A DNA stretch of 64,000 nt. Source: Corynespora cassiicola. Taxonomy: Eukaryota > Ascomycota > Dothideomycetes > Pleosporales > Corynesporascaceae. The notes beneath the pieces are model-generated. The model did no database searches and had not been told where the DNA came from. It saw only the letters and a program-made list of their open reading frames with translations. The position numbers and the translations under genes were made by a program. This document shows positions 53,792-63,813 of this stretch, in pieces (positions within the stretch are counted from its first letter, which is position 1; every line of letters starts with the position of its first letter). The DNA is taken from contig JAEUWY010000001.1 of the NCBI GenBank assembly GCA_022059125.1, forward strand, positions 4,402,001 through 4,466,000, in the 5' to 3' direction.

Positions 53792-55672
53792 GTGTGGCGA
53801 GGATAGAGGCGCTCTTCGGTGTGCTAGGCAGAGAAGTGCAGCAGGTGTTTCTGTACTGTAGTTGTTCTGGGGAGGGTGCAAGAGAGGAGGCGGTTGTGTC
53901 TTATAGATGGAGGTCCTCGGCGGCAGTCTGGAGTTCCGCAACCGTTATGCTCCGCCTCAATGTGCCAAGCCTAGTCTCGCACCCAGCCATCAACCAACCG
54001 CGTGCCAGTCTCCTGTCCCCCTCCCGCGCGAATTCTGGCCATCTGGGCAATTTTGCACTGCCCCCCAGGGTGAAAACTTCAACAAAACGCATTGTGAGGG
54101 GGCCTCGGCTGAACGCGCGGCAAGAATGGTCTATCTGCCATGCGCTCAGGCTCAGCCTTCGAGACAGGTTTCTTTGACAACACTCAGACACGCGCAGCGA
54201 TAATGCTCGGTGCGGCGCATGTCGAGACGTGGAATCAATATGCGCATTGGGTCGAAGCGGGTCGAAGCGCGACACAGGCACATGGCTGTTGGATAGTCGG
54301 GCATCCGGTTTATTGATTCAGCGATACCCGCCTCTTTGCTTTCCCCCCCCTTTCGGCCCGGCCTCTGCTGTCGTGAGATTTCTCCCAGAGTACGCGTTGG
54401 CCGCACGAAAACGGAGGGCTCGCACAGTGCAGTAAGCTCGAATACGCCCAAGCATCGAATCCGAGACTCGTACGGATTGAGTTTGCGACCTCACCGATTA
54501 CCCCATTCGGCGATCATCTTACCTGACAGGGCAAAGGCGAAGCTTGTGTGGAGCTTAGTGTCGTGTCTTGTAAGTTTGGGAGTGTGCAGGGCAAGGTTGA
54601 CTTCTGGTCTTAGGTCTTCTTGGCCTATGGTGTGTTCGAATGATATATCCTGCACCAGACCTCCACGCATAGCTACGTGGTACTGTCACCAGATCTCTTG
54701 GGTACTATCGCCACTACGCTGCCGTGTGCCAAGCAGCAGTGGTCGACTCTCCTATTCATTTTCCACGGCCGTCCATAACACCAACTCGGTGCCTGAGAGG
54801 CGAACTCAGATACTACGGCTGCGCAAACGAGCTACAGCCACCAAGTGCCAGGTTATGGAGGCGACACCGGATCCTCGCTCCATGCTAAATCCGATGAGCT
54901 GCCTTATCCCTCCTTATGCCCGCAGTGAAGGTTGGATGAGATAGACCGGTCTGACCGACAATGTTTTGAAACCCCAGGAATTCTTTAGATATTGCAGGCT
55001 TAGGGCAATGTTAAAGCGTCTTGACTCAGACTAGTTTCGATTCAACATCTGTGCCACCGGATCGTAAGCTGTCCTTGCTTAGGCACAGCCCTTGGCGACT
55101 CAAATTCACAGTAGTATGTTGCCTTCAACTCTGCCGCAATAAGTTTTGCTTGTGACTGCGACCAGTTGGCGCATGACAAGTCCAGTCGCTGTGACTGTCT
55201 CGCCATCAGCCAATGCTGCGCCCTGTTTCTGGCCTGTTGCATGGCGGAGAGGCGGGCGCGAACCGCAAGAGTGATATTAGGGATTGTAAGTCCACGCACG
55301 GAGCGGATAAATGTCGTCATCTTCAGCGTAGAATAGGAGAGAAACTCTATCCCCATGAATCCGGAATCTACATTACTCAGCCGGGGTCCCCTATGGTTCT
55401 GGCCTATGGTGAGAGCAACTGTGGCTGGGGCGGTGCGGCGCAGAACACGCTAGTCCTGTCCTGGATTAGCTCCCGCGGCCGCAGCCGCATCTGGAGGCCG
55501 CCTCTCACTCAGGCCTCAAAGAATCTTTGGAATCAACCTCAGCACGCTCCACCCCCTCTCACTCCGCCCACCTCCACCACCTTCCCGCTGCCACCCGGCA
55601 CCGTGCTCAGCGCCAATACCGCGACTCCGCCGGATACACTCGTCAGCCTCGTAAACCACGCCCGTCTGCACC
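53792..55672. other. Long divergent intergenic region, 1.9 kb
   Basis: Separates the calcipressin and RPB3 genes. Open frames at 53683-54177, 54336-54944 and 55042-55356 have no domain, signal or splice logic and lie in frames overlapping others. A near-repeat GGGTCGAAGC occurs twice at 54249-54269. No tRNA was found. Confidence 0.45.
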
Positions 55673-56773
55673 ATGGAGGCCTTCAACTCCGAAGGCGACG
55701 CAATCAACGTGCGCTTCCTCCAGGTACGCAGCCCGCTTTGTTGTCCGCAGACGACGCGTTGCTAACACAGCCCCAGGCCGACGACGTACGCGCCCACTTC
55801 ATCATCCAGAACTTCAACCTTGAGACCGCGAATTCGCTTCGCCGTGTTATGCTTTCGGAGATCCCGACTCTCGCCATTGACGTCGTCGAGGTATTGGACA
55901 ACACCTCAGTCCTTGCCGACGAGTTCGTCTGCCACCGCCTCGGCCTCATCCCACTCTGCGCCAAGGGCGTCGACGAGTTGCAATATTCGCGTGACTGCGA
56001 CTGCGATGGCTATTGTGACCAGTGCTCGGTTGTCCTCACCTTGGACGCCAAGTGCGAGAGCAGCGAGATCATGAAGGTCTTCGCGCGCGATTTGGTTGTC
56101 ACTTCCAATAGACCCAACGAGTTCCTCGGAAATCCGGTCATTTTGGATCCTGAGGGTCAGGGCAGCTGCATCGTCAAATTGAACCGCGGACAGGCTATCA
56201 GCATGCGATGCATCGCGAAGAAGGGTATTGCTAAGGAACATGCGAAGTGGGCTCCTAGTGCTGCCATTGGTTTCGAGTACGATCCTGCCAACAAGCTTCG
56301 TCACTTGGACTACTGGTACGAGGACAACGCGAAGGATGAGTGGTATGTGTTTATTGCCCCGCTTTTTGGCTTGACAGCGACTGACGTTGAGTAGGCCTGT
56401 AGATGAGGAGCGCATCAACCTGGACGGCGGTCATCCTAACGAAGACGAACCTTTCGACTACGATGCAGCTCCCACCCGCTTCTTCTTTGATGTCGAGACC
56501 GTCGGCGGCCTTGAACCTGACCAGATTGTCAACCAGGGCATCCTCACTCTCCAGCGCAAGCTGGCTCTGGTCATCAACGAGCTCACTGGCCAAGGCGAGG
56601 GCCATGAACAGGAATTTGATGGCGCCCAGAGCCCCACCATGGACGGAGTTGCTTACGGTGGTAATGACACTGGGTACAACACCTCCTATGGCAATGCGAG
56701 TGCCTGGGGCGGTGCCGCAGGAGTTGGTGGTACCACTCCTTATGGTGCCACGCCCTATGGCGGACAGTGGTGA
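55673..56773 (+). CDS. RPB3: DNA-directed RNA polymerase II subunit RPB3
   Basis: Three exons: 55673-55723, 55777-56342 and 56395-56773. Introns of 53 nt (GTACGC donor, branch GCTAAC, CCCCAG acceptor) and 52 nt (GTATGT donor, GAGTAG acceptor) give 331 residues. The alpha-like dimerisation domain is obvious: FNLETANSLRRVMLSEIPTLAIDVVEV and DEFVCHRLGLIPL. The zinc loop CDCDGYCDQC has Cys at 91, 93, 97 and 100, the spacing of yeast Rpb3. Near the end of exon 2 come IAKEHAKWAPSAAIGFEYDP and LDYWYEDNAKDEW, joined to PVDEERINL; the C-terminal dimerisation helix is GILTLQRKLALVINELT. The tail is Gly/Tyr-rich (GGTTPYGATPYGGQW). RPB3 pairs with RPB11 to nucleate Pol II assembly. Confidence 0.95.
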
Positions 56774-57888
56774 TCGAACAAAATACAGCATGACTTGGTA
56801 TTAACTTCGTCTCTAGTATTCAAGAAGAGCAGGCTGCTTTGGGAGGATCCCCCACTCCGAGTGTCACATCCAGTCAGATGGAAATGGCATTTCGCCCCAG
56901 GTCTCAGCCTTCTTCCTCTTCGGTTTTCCAGTAGATTTCCACTTCGGACCTCGACGGTGGCTAGTCAACTGCCACTCTGCTCAACCCGACTTCCTTCTTG
57001 TAAAGCATGCATTGGGGGAGTTCTATGATGGGAGTTAGGCGTCACACGAGTCCTTTTCCAAAATGGAGTTCAGGCTAGGGTTTGGAGGTTCATGGAGGTT
57101 GCATATTCAGGTCCATCACTTTTGTTGATCGGCTCTCACATCACACTGGTAGTTCTTCGCATCTAGACGATGGCACCATTGCAAATTACAGTTTTTCGGG
57201 TACAGACATGAATGAATTCATTCGACCGATACGATCATTTGTTCTATGCCCTATGTAGTGTTGTTTGATGTTGCCGTTCCGCATGCCCATGCCGTAACTT
57301 TTTCGCCTCCTTTCGTGACCTCGATCAAAAACAACAAAACGGCTATTATAGTTATACAAGAGTGGTGGTGGTAGCAGTAGCAGCAGTAGTCTTGGCGTGT
57401 GATGGTTGCCATTCCATCCCAGCAAGACGGTCCTTTTTATCCTTTTTTCCAGAAGCAATTCGTAAAGTGGGTTGTGGTTCGGCAGCCGATGAGCCAAGAT
57501 AAGGTAGAGTAGCAGAGAGGGGAAAATATTTACACATGGCTGAAGAAGGCATTCAACAAGGGGATGATTCATCTTTTGGGGGGGTTTGACAACAACAACG
57601 CCGACCGAGTCCAGCCAAAAGATAGTACAAGAAGAAGGGCATTTCCCATGTGTTTGCTCGGCCGGTGGGCAAGGAGCATCTTCAGACAATAAAGTATTCG
57701 TACAGGGGGGGTTGCGGGCTTGGGGCAGCCCGCTAGATGGCGCCATATCGCAAAGTAGGAGGGAGGTGAAAGTTGAGAGTTGAGGGTTTTGAAAATGTGT
57801 GAGAGAGACGTCTGTCTAGGCTCGGAGCCAGGAGCCAGAAACGCGTCCCGCATCATGGTGACGAGTTGTGGAAATGTATCGACGTGGT
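56774..57888. other. Intergenic between convergent genes, 1.1 kb
   Basis: Holds the 3' UTRs of RPB3 and the GrpE gene. A short imperfect GTAGCAGTAGCAGCAGTAG microsatellite is at 57370-57388. No gene is supported. Confidence 0.45.
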
Positions 57889-58620
57889 TTACGAGTTCTT
57901 GACGACGCCGACCTTGGCGGCCCTCAGCACGCGGCCATTGAGCATGAAACCCTTCTGCTGTGTGTGGAAGCAGGTGCCGTCCTCCTTGTCCGGCATGGGC
58001 GTCTGGAAGACGGCCTCGTGGACGTTAGGGTTGAACTTCTCGGCCGTCTCGCTGGGATCGAAGCGCTCGAGGCCGTGCTTCTTGAGGGTGCTCAAGAGGA
58101 TGCGATCCGTCATCTTGACGCCATCGTGGAAGGCGACGAGTTCCTGGTTCTCCTCCGTGAGCTTCTCGGCGGGCACCGTGCCGATGGCGCGGTCGAGGTT
58201 GTCGATGGACTCGATCAGGTCGCGGGCGAAGCGCTGCAGAGCAAAGTCCTTGGCAGCTTGAACCTCGCGCTTGGTGCGCTCCTGGAGGTTGCGGTAGTCG
58301 GCGACGCTGCGGAGGTACTTGTCCTGGAGGCGACCGAGTTAGACTTGTTATGACATGGGGTCGGCGCATGCGGAGCTTCAATGTACCTTCAGGTCAATGA
58401 CCTCACGGTCCTTCTTCTCGAGCTGCTCCTTCAGCTGAGCAGACTCGTCCTTTACGGGCTCGGCGGCCTTTGTAGCCTCGCCCTCCTTGGGCGCAGCGTC
58501 AGAGTACCATCGGATGGCGGGAGAAACAGCTATCCGCGGCGCGGCGGCCTGCTGTCTGATGGTCTGGAATTGAGAGCGAGCAGCCTGTCTCGAGGCGCGG
58601 AGGACTGATCTCTGGAACAT
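57889..58620 (-). CDS. MGE1: Mitochondrial GrpE nucleotide-exchange factor
   Basis: Two exons, 58387-58620 and 57889-58323, with a 63-nt phase-0 intron (GTACAT donor, branch TCTAAC, CTCCAG acceptor); 222 residues. The first 35 residues are an Arg/Ser/Ala-rich presequence (MFQRSVLRASRQAARSQF). A long coiled-coil helix (KDESAQLKEQLEKKDREVI) continues into the GrpE core: DKYLRSVADYRNLQERTKRE, FARDLIESIDNLDRAI and LKKHGLERFDP. The C-terminal beta part has NPNVHEAVFQTPMPDKEDGT and a closing GFMLNGRVLRAAKVGVVKN, the GrpE signature. It releases ADP from matrix Hsp70 during protein import and folding. Confidence 0.95.
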
Positions 58621-58902
58621 TTTGATATGTGTGGGGTGGGAATGTGAGTTGGGGAATGGAAGCGCGACAGGACGATGTGATGAGATGATGTGGTGTTAGA
58701 GATAACAAGGCGGGAGCTCAGAAAAATTGAACATGCACCGGAGGGCCGTGCAGGGCCAACGCGCAAGGGTCCACCGACCTCGGCATCCGTCCCGATGTTT
58801 TTACCTAACGTCATGCCCTGATCTTCTTGGGACTTTGTCACATTTCTCGCCATATTATCAATTTCCACCCGGCCGGAAGGAGGAACGTCCGCGTTACAAT
58901 GT
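58621..58902. promoter_or_regulatory. Bidirectional promoter of MGE1 and the PrpF-like gene
   Basis: Only 282 bases separate the two divergent ATGs. No TATA box is obvious on either strand. Both products have N-terminal presequence-like leaders, so shared control of two mitochondrial proteins is possible. Confidence 0.5.
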
Positions 58903-60369
58903 ATGATGCGACCGGTCCTCGTCAAGTTCCTACGCGCAGGCAGAAGTTCACGCGACACGTCCAGATCCTTCCATGAGCTCGCCGCAACCTCCCGCGAATC
59001 CAATGAGACCACCGATTCTGCTCCAGAAATCGTTCGCGCCGCCTACCACCGCGCCGGCACCTCTCGCACGCTGATAGTCCCGCGGAAATATCTAGTATCT
59101 GTTCGCAAGCAATGGCCTACCATCATGCGACAGCTGTCCGAATTGGACGGATTGGACATGAGCGCTAGACCCACGAAATCTGCGAATCTCTGTATAATCG
59201 ACAAGCACAGGAGCAGGTACACAGGGACCCCCCTTCCGGATGATCCACACCTTGAATACACCTTCGTAGGGCAGGCTGAAGGAAGCAGCGCAAGGCGGAA
59301 AGCGCTTCCAAAACCGAGCGACCGTATTGCTTTCTCGGGGAACGGCGAGGACTTGATCAGCGTATTGGGATCATATGCATACAAGACACGTCTTTTGCCG
59401 CGCCGTTTGTACGACGCAGGAAGCGGAGAACGTTTGATTAGGATAACAAACACAAATACGGGCAAGGTCGCCAGTGCGAATGTCTTGATCGAGGAGAGCA
59501 TCGGCCCAGACACGGCCAAAGTGTTCACCCCGAATCCCTCTGTGACGCTCGAATTTCTGGATCCATATGGAAGTCGGACAGGCAAACTCCTGCCAACGGG
59601 CAAAAAAAGGGAAACGATTGCGGGATATCTCGCATCCTGCGTAGACGGCTCGACCCCCTGCGTTTTCGTGCGTGCCGACGACATTGGCCTTGACGGCGAC
59701 ATGCTCCCAGCAGATCTTGGAAAGCAATCCAAGAAACTCGATCTATTGGAACGTATTCGCATGGATGCTGCGCTAGCCATGGGAATGACGGACGCCAGGG
59801 GCAAAGACCCGAGAACGAGCACCCTGCCCATCGTTGGCATTGTATCTATGAGCTCCACCCACACTCTAGTATCAGGCGACAAAATAAGGACCCACGAGAT
59901 GGATCTCGTAGTGCGCTTCTTCTCAGGCTTGGGCCCAGTGCATGGCATGCCGCTTTCTGCTGTCCTGACCACAGCCATTGCGGCGACCATTCCCGGCACT
60001 ATCCCAGAGCAGTTTTTGGCACCAGACCGTGTTTTTGAAGATTCCATCATCATATCGCATGCTGGCGGTAAAATGCGCGTGCAGGTCACTATGGACGGCG
60101 AGGACGGAAAGACCCCCCTGTCGGCAACGACAACACACACATCTGAACCATTGATTGACCTGGATATATCTTGCGTGCCCGAAGATGGTTTAATGTACGC
60201 AACGCTCGCAAAGGAGTCAAAAGCAGAGTTGTCCTTGGAGCATGGTGTATCGAAGTCGAAGTGCTCGAGAAAGCATAGCTCGTTGGCACAGGAGCCTAAG
60301 CAAAACTACAAGATGCTTGAGCTCAAGAGAGAATCGTCAATCAAGAGATTCCTAGCACCGATGAAGTAA
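58903..60369 (+). CDS. PrpF-family isomerase-like protein (DUF453), possibly mitochondrial
   Basis: A 488-residue intronless frame from the ATG at 58903. The first 35 residues are Arg/Ser-rich with no acidic residue until residue 18 (MMRPVLVKFLRAGRSSRDTSR), like a mitochondrial presequence. The PrpF/diaminopimelate-epimerase-like fold starts at VRAAYHRAGTSRTLIVPRKYL, a variant of the family's Y-x-RGGTS opening. Other blocks are PLPDDPHLEYTFVGQAEGS, a degenerate FSGNGEDLISVLGSYA, PCVFVRADDIGLDG, GIVSMSSTHT and AVLTTAIAATIPGTIPEQ. PrpF members isomerise aconitate or itaconate-type acids (2-methylcitrate cycle). Here R-A-GTS replaces RGGTS, so activity may differ. Residues after about 430 form a basic tail that other PrpF proteins, to my knowledge, lack. 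Confidence 0.82.
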   Translation: MMRPVLVKFLRAGRSSRDTSRSFHELAATSRESNETTDSAPEIVRAAYHRAGTSRTLIVPRKYLVSVRKQWPTIMRQLSELDGLDMSARPTKSANLCIIDKHRSRYTGTPLPDDPHLEYTFVGQAEGSSARRKALPKPSDRIAFSGNGEDLISVLGSYAYKTRLLPRRLYDAGSGERLIRITNTNTGKVASANVLIEESIGPDTAKVFTPNPSVTLEFLDPYGSRTGKLLPTGKKRETIAGYLASCVDGSTPCVFVRADDIGLDGDMLPADLGKQSKKLDLLERIRMDAALAMGMTDARGKDPRTSTLPIVGIVSMSSTHTLVSGDKIRTHEMDLVVRFFSGLGPVHGMPLSAVLTTAIAATIPGTIPEQFLAPDRVFEDSIIISHAGGKMRVQVTMDGEDGKTPLSATTTHTSEPLIDLDISCVPEDGLMYATLAKESKAELSLEHGVSKSKCSRKHSSLAQEPKQNYKMLELKRESSIKRFLAPMK

Positions 60370-60923
60370 AAATGCGCGATTTTATCCCGAGAGACGGCAC
60401 TAGCTGGCTCTGGTGCTTTCAGTTGGATATTCATTGCTTCTTACGTTGTATATTCAATATTGTAAGATTTTCTAGAAAGAGAGCAGCACTGCTGCCGCGT
60501 GTATTATATATATGAAATTACAATAGAAATGATACCCTGGCTCATGCCAAACCAATTTGATAAACTATATCTAACTTCAGAGGTTGCATTTTGCTGATGA
60601 GAAGAAGCATAAATGACTCGCGAGGCCATTTCATCTCTCCTCATAATGTTGAGGGGGAGAGCTTCAAGTTTGGTTGTTGACCCCTGCTAACCACTGAACA
60701 TATGCTCACCAGGTGCATCATATTCCTCGTCATTGATAGACTGCGAACACCAGGGATGCATTATTGCGTTATAGAGTAGCACCAAATAGATTATTATATA
60801 GGGGTGATGGCTGGCATCTGTAGAATTGGAAGCGTCTGACTCTTTAGTTCACTATGCGTAATATAGCGGGCTTTTGTACTAGTCAAAGCAGCAATGTGGC
60901 AGACTAGCTATGGGACTTGCGAG
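60370..60923. other. Intergenic between convergent genes
   Basis: About 550 bases, AT-rich, with the 3' UTRs of both flanking genes. No element recognised. Confidence 0.45.
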
Positions 60924-61462
60924 CTAATGGGTTTGAAAGTCCAGACTGAAAGTCCCTCCTTTCTCTTTCCATCCTAAATCTCTAACTTCCTCTTCCTCAG
61001 ACTCTTCTTCATTCCAATCTCCAAGCTTAACAGAAGCCCACTGGGACATCAAACCCTCATACGCCATTTTCTTCTCTCCTTCCCCAGTTTCTCTATCATT
61101 TCTTTCTCGAACGTTAGCAAAAGCCCCCTGGGACCAAAAAACCATCACTTACGCAGTGTTTAGCTGTGCTTCCTGCTCCGTACCTAGAAACAAGATCAGC
61201 CCTTCTCTTACAACTCTAAATCAACATTATTCAGCTTACGCGAATAAGTCGGTATCGAAAGCAGGGGGTCATATGACGATAACACCCTGTTGACCCAGTA
61301 TAGTATGCCAAACGTTCCAATCCATATCATCTTCAGGGTGTCATCGTCATGAGACAGTTGGAAGTGGCGGAGCGCTTCTTGGATCTTGAGCGGGAATACG
61401 AGGCATGTGCATACGGCGCCGTAAAGTAGATAAACGACCAAGGGGAGGGTGGGGCCTTCCAT
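60924..61462 (-). CDS. Small two-TM membrane protein with acidic tail, unknown family
   Basis: Three exons: 61240-61462, 61153-61183 (31 nt) and 60924-61092. Introns of 56 nt (GTAAGC donor, TTTCTAG acceptor) and 60 nt (GTAAGT donor, GCTAACG branch, ATGATAG acceptor) have matching phases. The 140-residue protein starts MEGPTLPLVVYLLYG. TM1 is residues 5-24 and TM2 about 44-60 (MIWIGTFGILYWVNRVL). After the splice junctions SRTEQEAQLNTAETGEGEKK comes a soluble tail with MSQWASVKLGDWNEEESEEEE and WKEKGGTFSLDF. I do not recognise it. The joined reading frame over two good introns and a TATA box 79 bases upstream support a real gene. Confidence 0.7.
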
Positions 61463-62443
61463 TGTCGAATGTCGGAGACGGATAGCAGCCTTTTGTATAT
61501 CTTGCGAGTAATGATCTCTTAGGTGCGAGGGCTCGATGCCTCCTTTTATAGAATGGCTATGGGGGGCGGTGGTAGTTGGGTTCTTGTTGAGAGGGTCTGG
61601 AACAGGAGGTCGGGGTTCCTCTCTTCCAATCCAAAGTAACCATCAACAGAAAAAAAACGGAGATGTTTACAACCCTTCCATGTGTGATAACATTTGAAAG
61701 ATGGTGGCTAGGCTCAAAAGCTGCACGTTCAATAGCAGCACTGAACGAAAAGAATAGGAACGCAGGCTCTTAAGGTTTCCCTTTTCTCTCTCATGTATCA
61801 AACAAAACCTTCCCACTACTCTCTACAAAACGATATCGAGTTATTATAGTATATGTGTGCAGCAATCTATAAAAGGGTAGTACTAGAAAATCACGATCGC
61901 GCAGTCACTTATAAGAGGAAGACTTTCGTGTGATTATGGAGTCTAGAATCAAGCCATAGTCAACATGAACAATATCATTTGCTACCATGATTAACCAGTA
62001 GCTCTACTCTAGGTGAAATTACATTTGATGCTCTCCAAGACACGAGGTGAAATTCACAATAGTGTTTTTTGTTGAGAGTAACTTGAGAGAACAGTCGACG
62101 TCCAAGAAACAGTTTCAAGGCTCGACGCTCTCAAGTATATAGAGGATTAAGATGAAGGCTTCTGCCATGTGTAATAATAGGGACATGATACAAAACATCA
62201 TCCATTACCATGTCTATCAACTGTACACGTCCACGGAAAATAAAAGCAAGGTTTAGCAAAGCGTTTTGAGCCAATAAAATACACATATATACAGGCTCGA
62301 TGCAAAGATGAATCTATGAACTCGACGTGCTGAACGCCTCCAAATGCAACAAGAATATATCGCATGCAAGACCGCAAAAGCCCCCAACCAGGTATCATAA
62401 ACTCAAGGTCGCTCAATGTGCAGTTTCGTCGGCCTCGTCACTT
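61463..62443. other. Intergenic, about 1 kb
   Basis: Promoter of the small membrane-protein gene on its left and the 3' flank of DIC1 on its right. It is AT-rich in the middle, with no supported gene. Confidence 0.45.
61541..61550 (-). promoter_or_regulatory. TATA box of the small membrane-protein gene
   Basis: On the minus strand the sequence reads TATAAAAGGA, a near-perfect TATA box 79 bases upstream of the ATG at 61462. It is the cleanest core promoter element in the window. Confidence 0.6.
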
Positions 62444-63549
62444 CTACTCCAAGCCCTTGACCTTGCGGTAAAGCCTCTTGTGCTCCTCCAAAAAGACGAA
62501 TGTGAGGATGGTGTGCGGACCCATGCGGATGAAGCTAGGAACCCATCCCTTGAACATCCAGCGCAGGCCCTCTTGCTTGGTGGTCTCTGCGACCAGGCGG
62601 ATAATGCTCTTTTGCTCGTGGGAACTCATCACGCGAGTCTTGATCACGTCAACGGGGGAACAGATGGTCGTCGCCACAAAGCCCGCCAGGAAAGAAGCCG
62701 TGAAATGGGTGGTCAGGTTATCCTTGAGCTGGGTCTTCTCCAGCAGCAGACGCTTGAAGGTGTCATAACTGGCCAACTGTCCGACCGTCATGAGGACAGC
62801 CCTGGAGGAGTTGGGCCAGACACCCCTCCAGAGCTGGCCTACACCTTCCTCGCGCGCAACACGCACCAGGCCGTCAAGCGCATGCTTATAGTTTCTCCTC
62901 TTCTCCGGGGGAAGCGCTGTATCGTGCTGCATCCGCACATTCAAAATGTCTCCTGGGTTTCCGGCGAAGCCGCCTAGAAAGCCCGACACGGAAGCCATGG
63001 CTACGAGGGTCAAGAAAGAGGGCTTCTTCTCGGGGGTCGTGATGCGGTCTTTGATGGTTTCGTAAACACCAAAGCGCGTCATGCTATAGGTCAATTGGCG
63101 GAGTTGGGCGGCGGAGAGCTGTGTATCGCGTCAGCGTCAGCATGCGCCTTACGCCGCAATGGAAACCAAACAAAAAAAATCTCCACATACACCGCGATAC
63201 AATCCCGTGACCCCATCTGTCTTTGCGACATGGAGGAACATTTGCATCATGTTTAGCCGTACTCCATTGTGGGCCTGAGTTTGCAACCTGACCTGAAATT
63301 CGTAAGCAAAAAAGTTTGGGCGCGACAGGAGTGTTGTCGAATTACCTTTACTACACAAAAAGTCAGCACAAGACGGACAGAAGATAATAATCACAAGCTA
63401 AACATACCCAAGTCCAGTGGATGCGTGAAACAAGCCGCGAAGCAGCTGGCGCTTCCACCGAACCAGAAGGGATAACTTATCGCCTTCTTCTGGACATCCT
63501 CGGACTTCCTAAGTTCAGGAGCGCTCACCTGTTTCGCAAGGGCCGGCAT
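62444..63549 (-). CDS. DIC1: Mitochondrial dicarboxylate carrier
   Basis: Four exons: 63408-63549, 63346-63350 (5 nt), 63191-63292 and 62444-63118. Introns are 57, 53 and 72 nt with GTATGT, GTAATT and GTATGT donors and GTAG, TTTCAG and CACAG acceptors; 307 residues. Three mitochondrial-carrier repeats show HPLDLVKVRLQ, NPGDILNVRMQ and SPVDVIKTRVM; the Asn in the second motif (NP-x-D-x-x-N-x-RMQ) is typical of the DIC group. Other family marks are FWFGGSASCFAACFTHP, GLYRGLSAAQLRQLTYSMTRFG and GLRWMFKGWVPSFIRMGPHT. It exchanges malate or succinate for phosphate across the inner membrane. The 5-nt exon supplies the V-K of the first signature. Confidence 0.94.
63346..63350 (-). other. DIC1: 5-nt microexon of DIC1
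   Basis: On the minus strand TAAAG lies between acceptor TTTTGTGTAG and donor GTAATT. With the last G of exon 1 it encodes Val-Lys of the PLDLVKVRLQ signature; skipping it would break the frame. Confidence 0.8.
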
Positions 63550-63813
63550 GGTGTTGAACGGGATATCACCGCCTGCTGCATATAGCCGACCGGGGAGCGA
63601 AATGTGCGGCTGGGCTTCGAGAACGAAGATCTGACGAGAGAATGTTCAGGTCGAGGGTGCGCCAGCTTCGGAGCTTTGAACGTCATTGGGAAAATTGGCT
63701 TTCGGCTCTCGGGAACAGTCCGGGGCTTGGCGTCGCGTGGTCGGATGCGTCCCTTTTCTCAGCGCCCATTGACGCGTTTGCCGGTTTCCTTCCACAACGC
63801 CTTTGCATCAAAG
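63550..63813. promoter_or_regulatory. Bidirectional promoter of DIC1 and the gene at 63814
   Basis: A 264-base interval between divergent ATGs, GC-moderate, with no TATA box recognised. Confidence 0.45.

Noticed and set aside
54336..54944. 202-codon frame between calcipressin and RPB3
   Set aside because: No domain, Ser/Arg/Cys-rich as expected from chance in GC-rich DNA, with competing frames.
57186..57746. 186-codon minus-strand frame downstream of RPB3
   Set aside because: It covers a microsatellite-like tract and lies in the probable 3' UTR of MGE1; the translation is low complexity.
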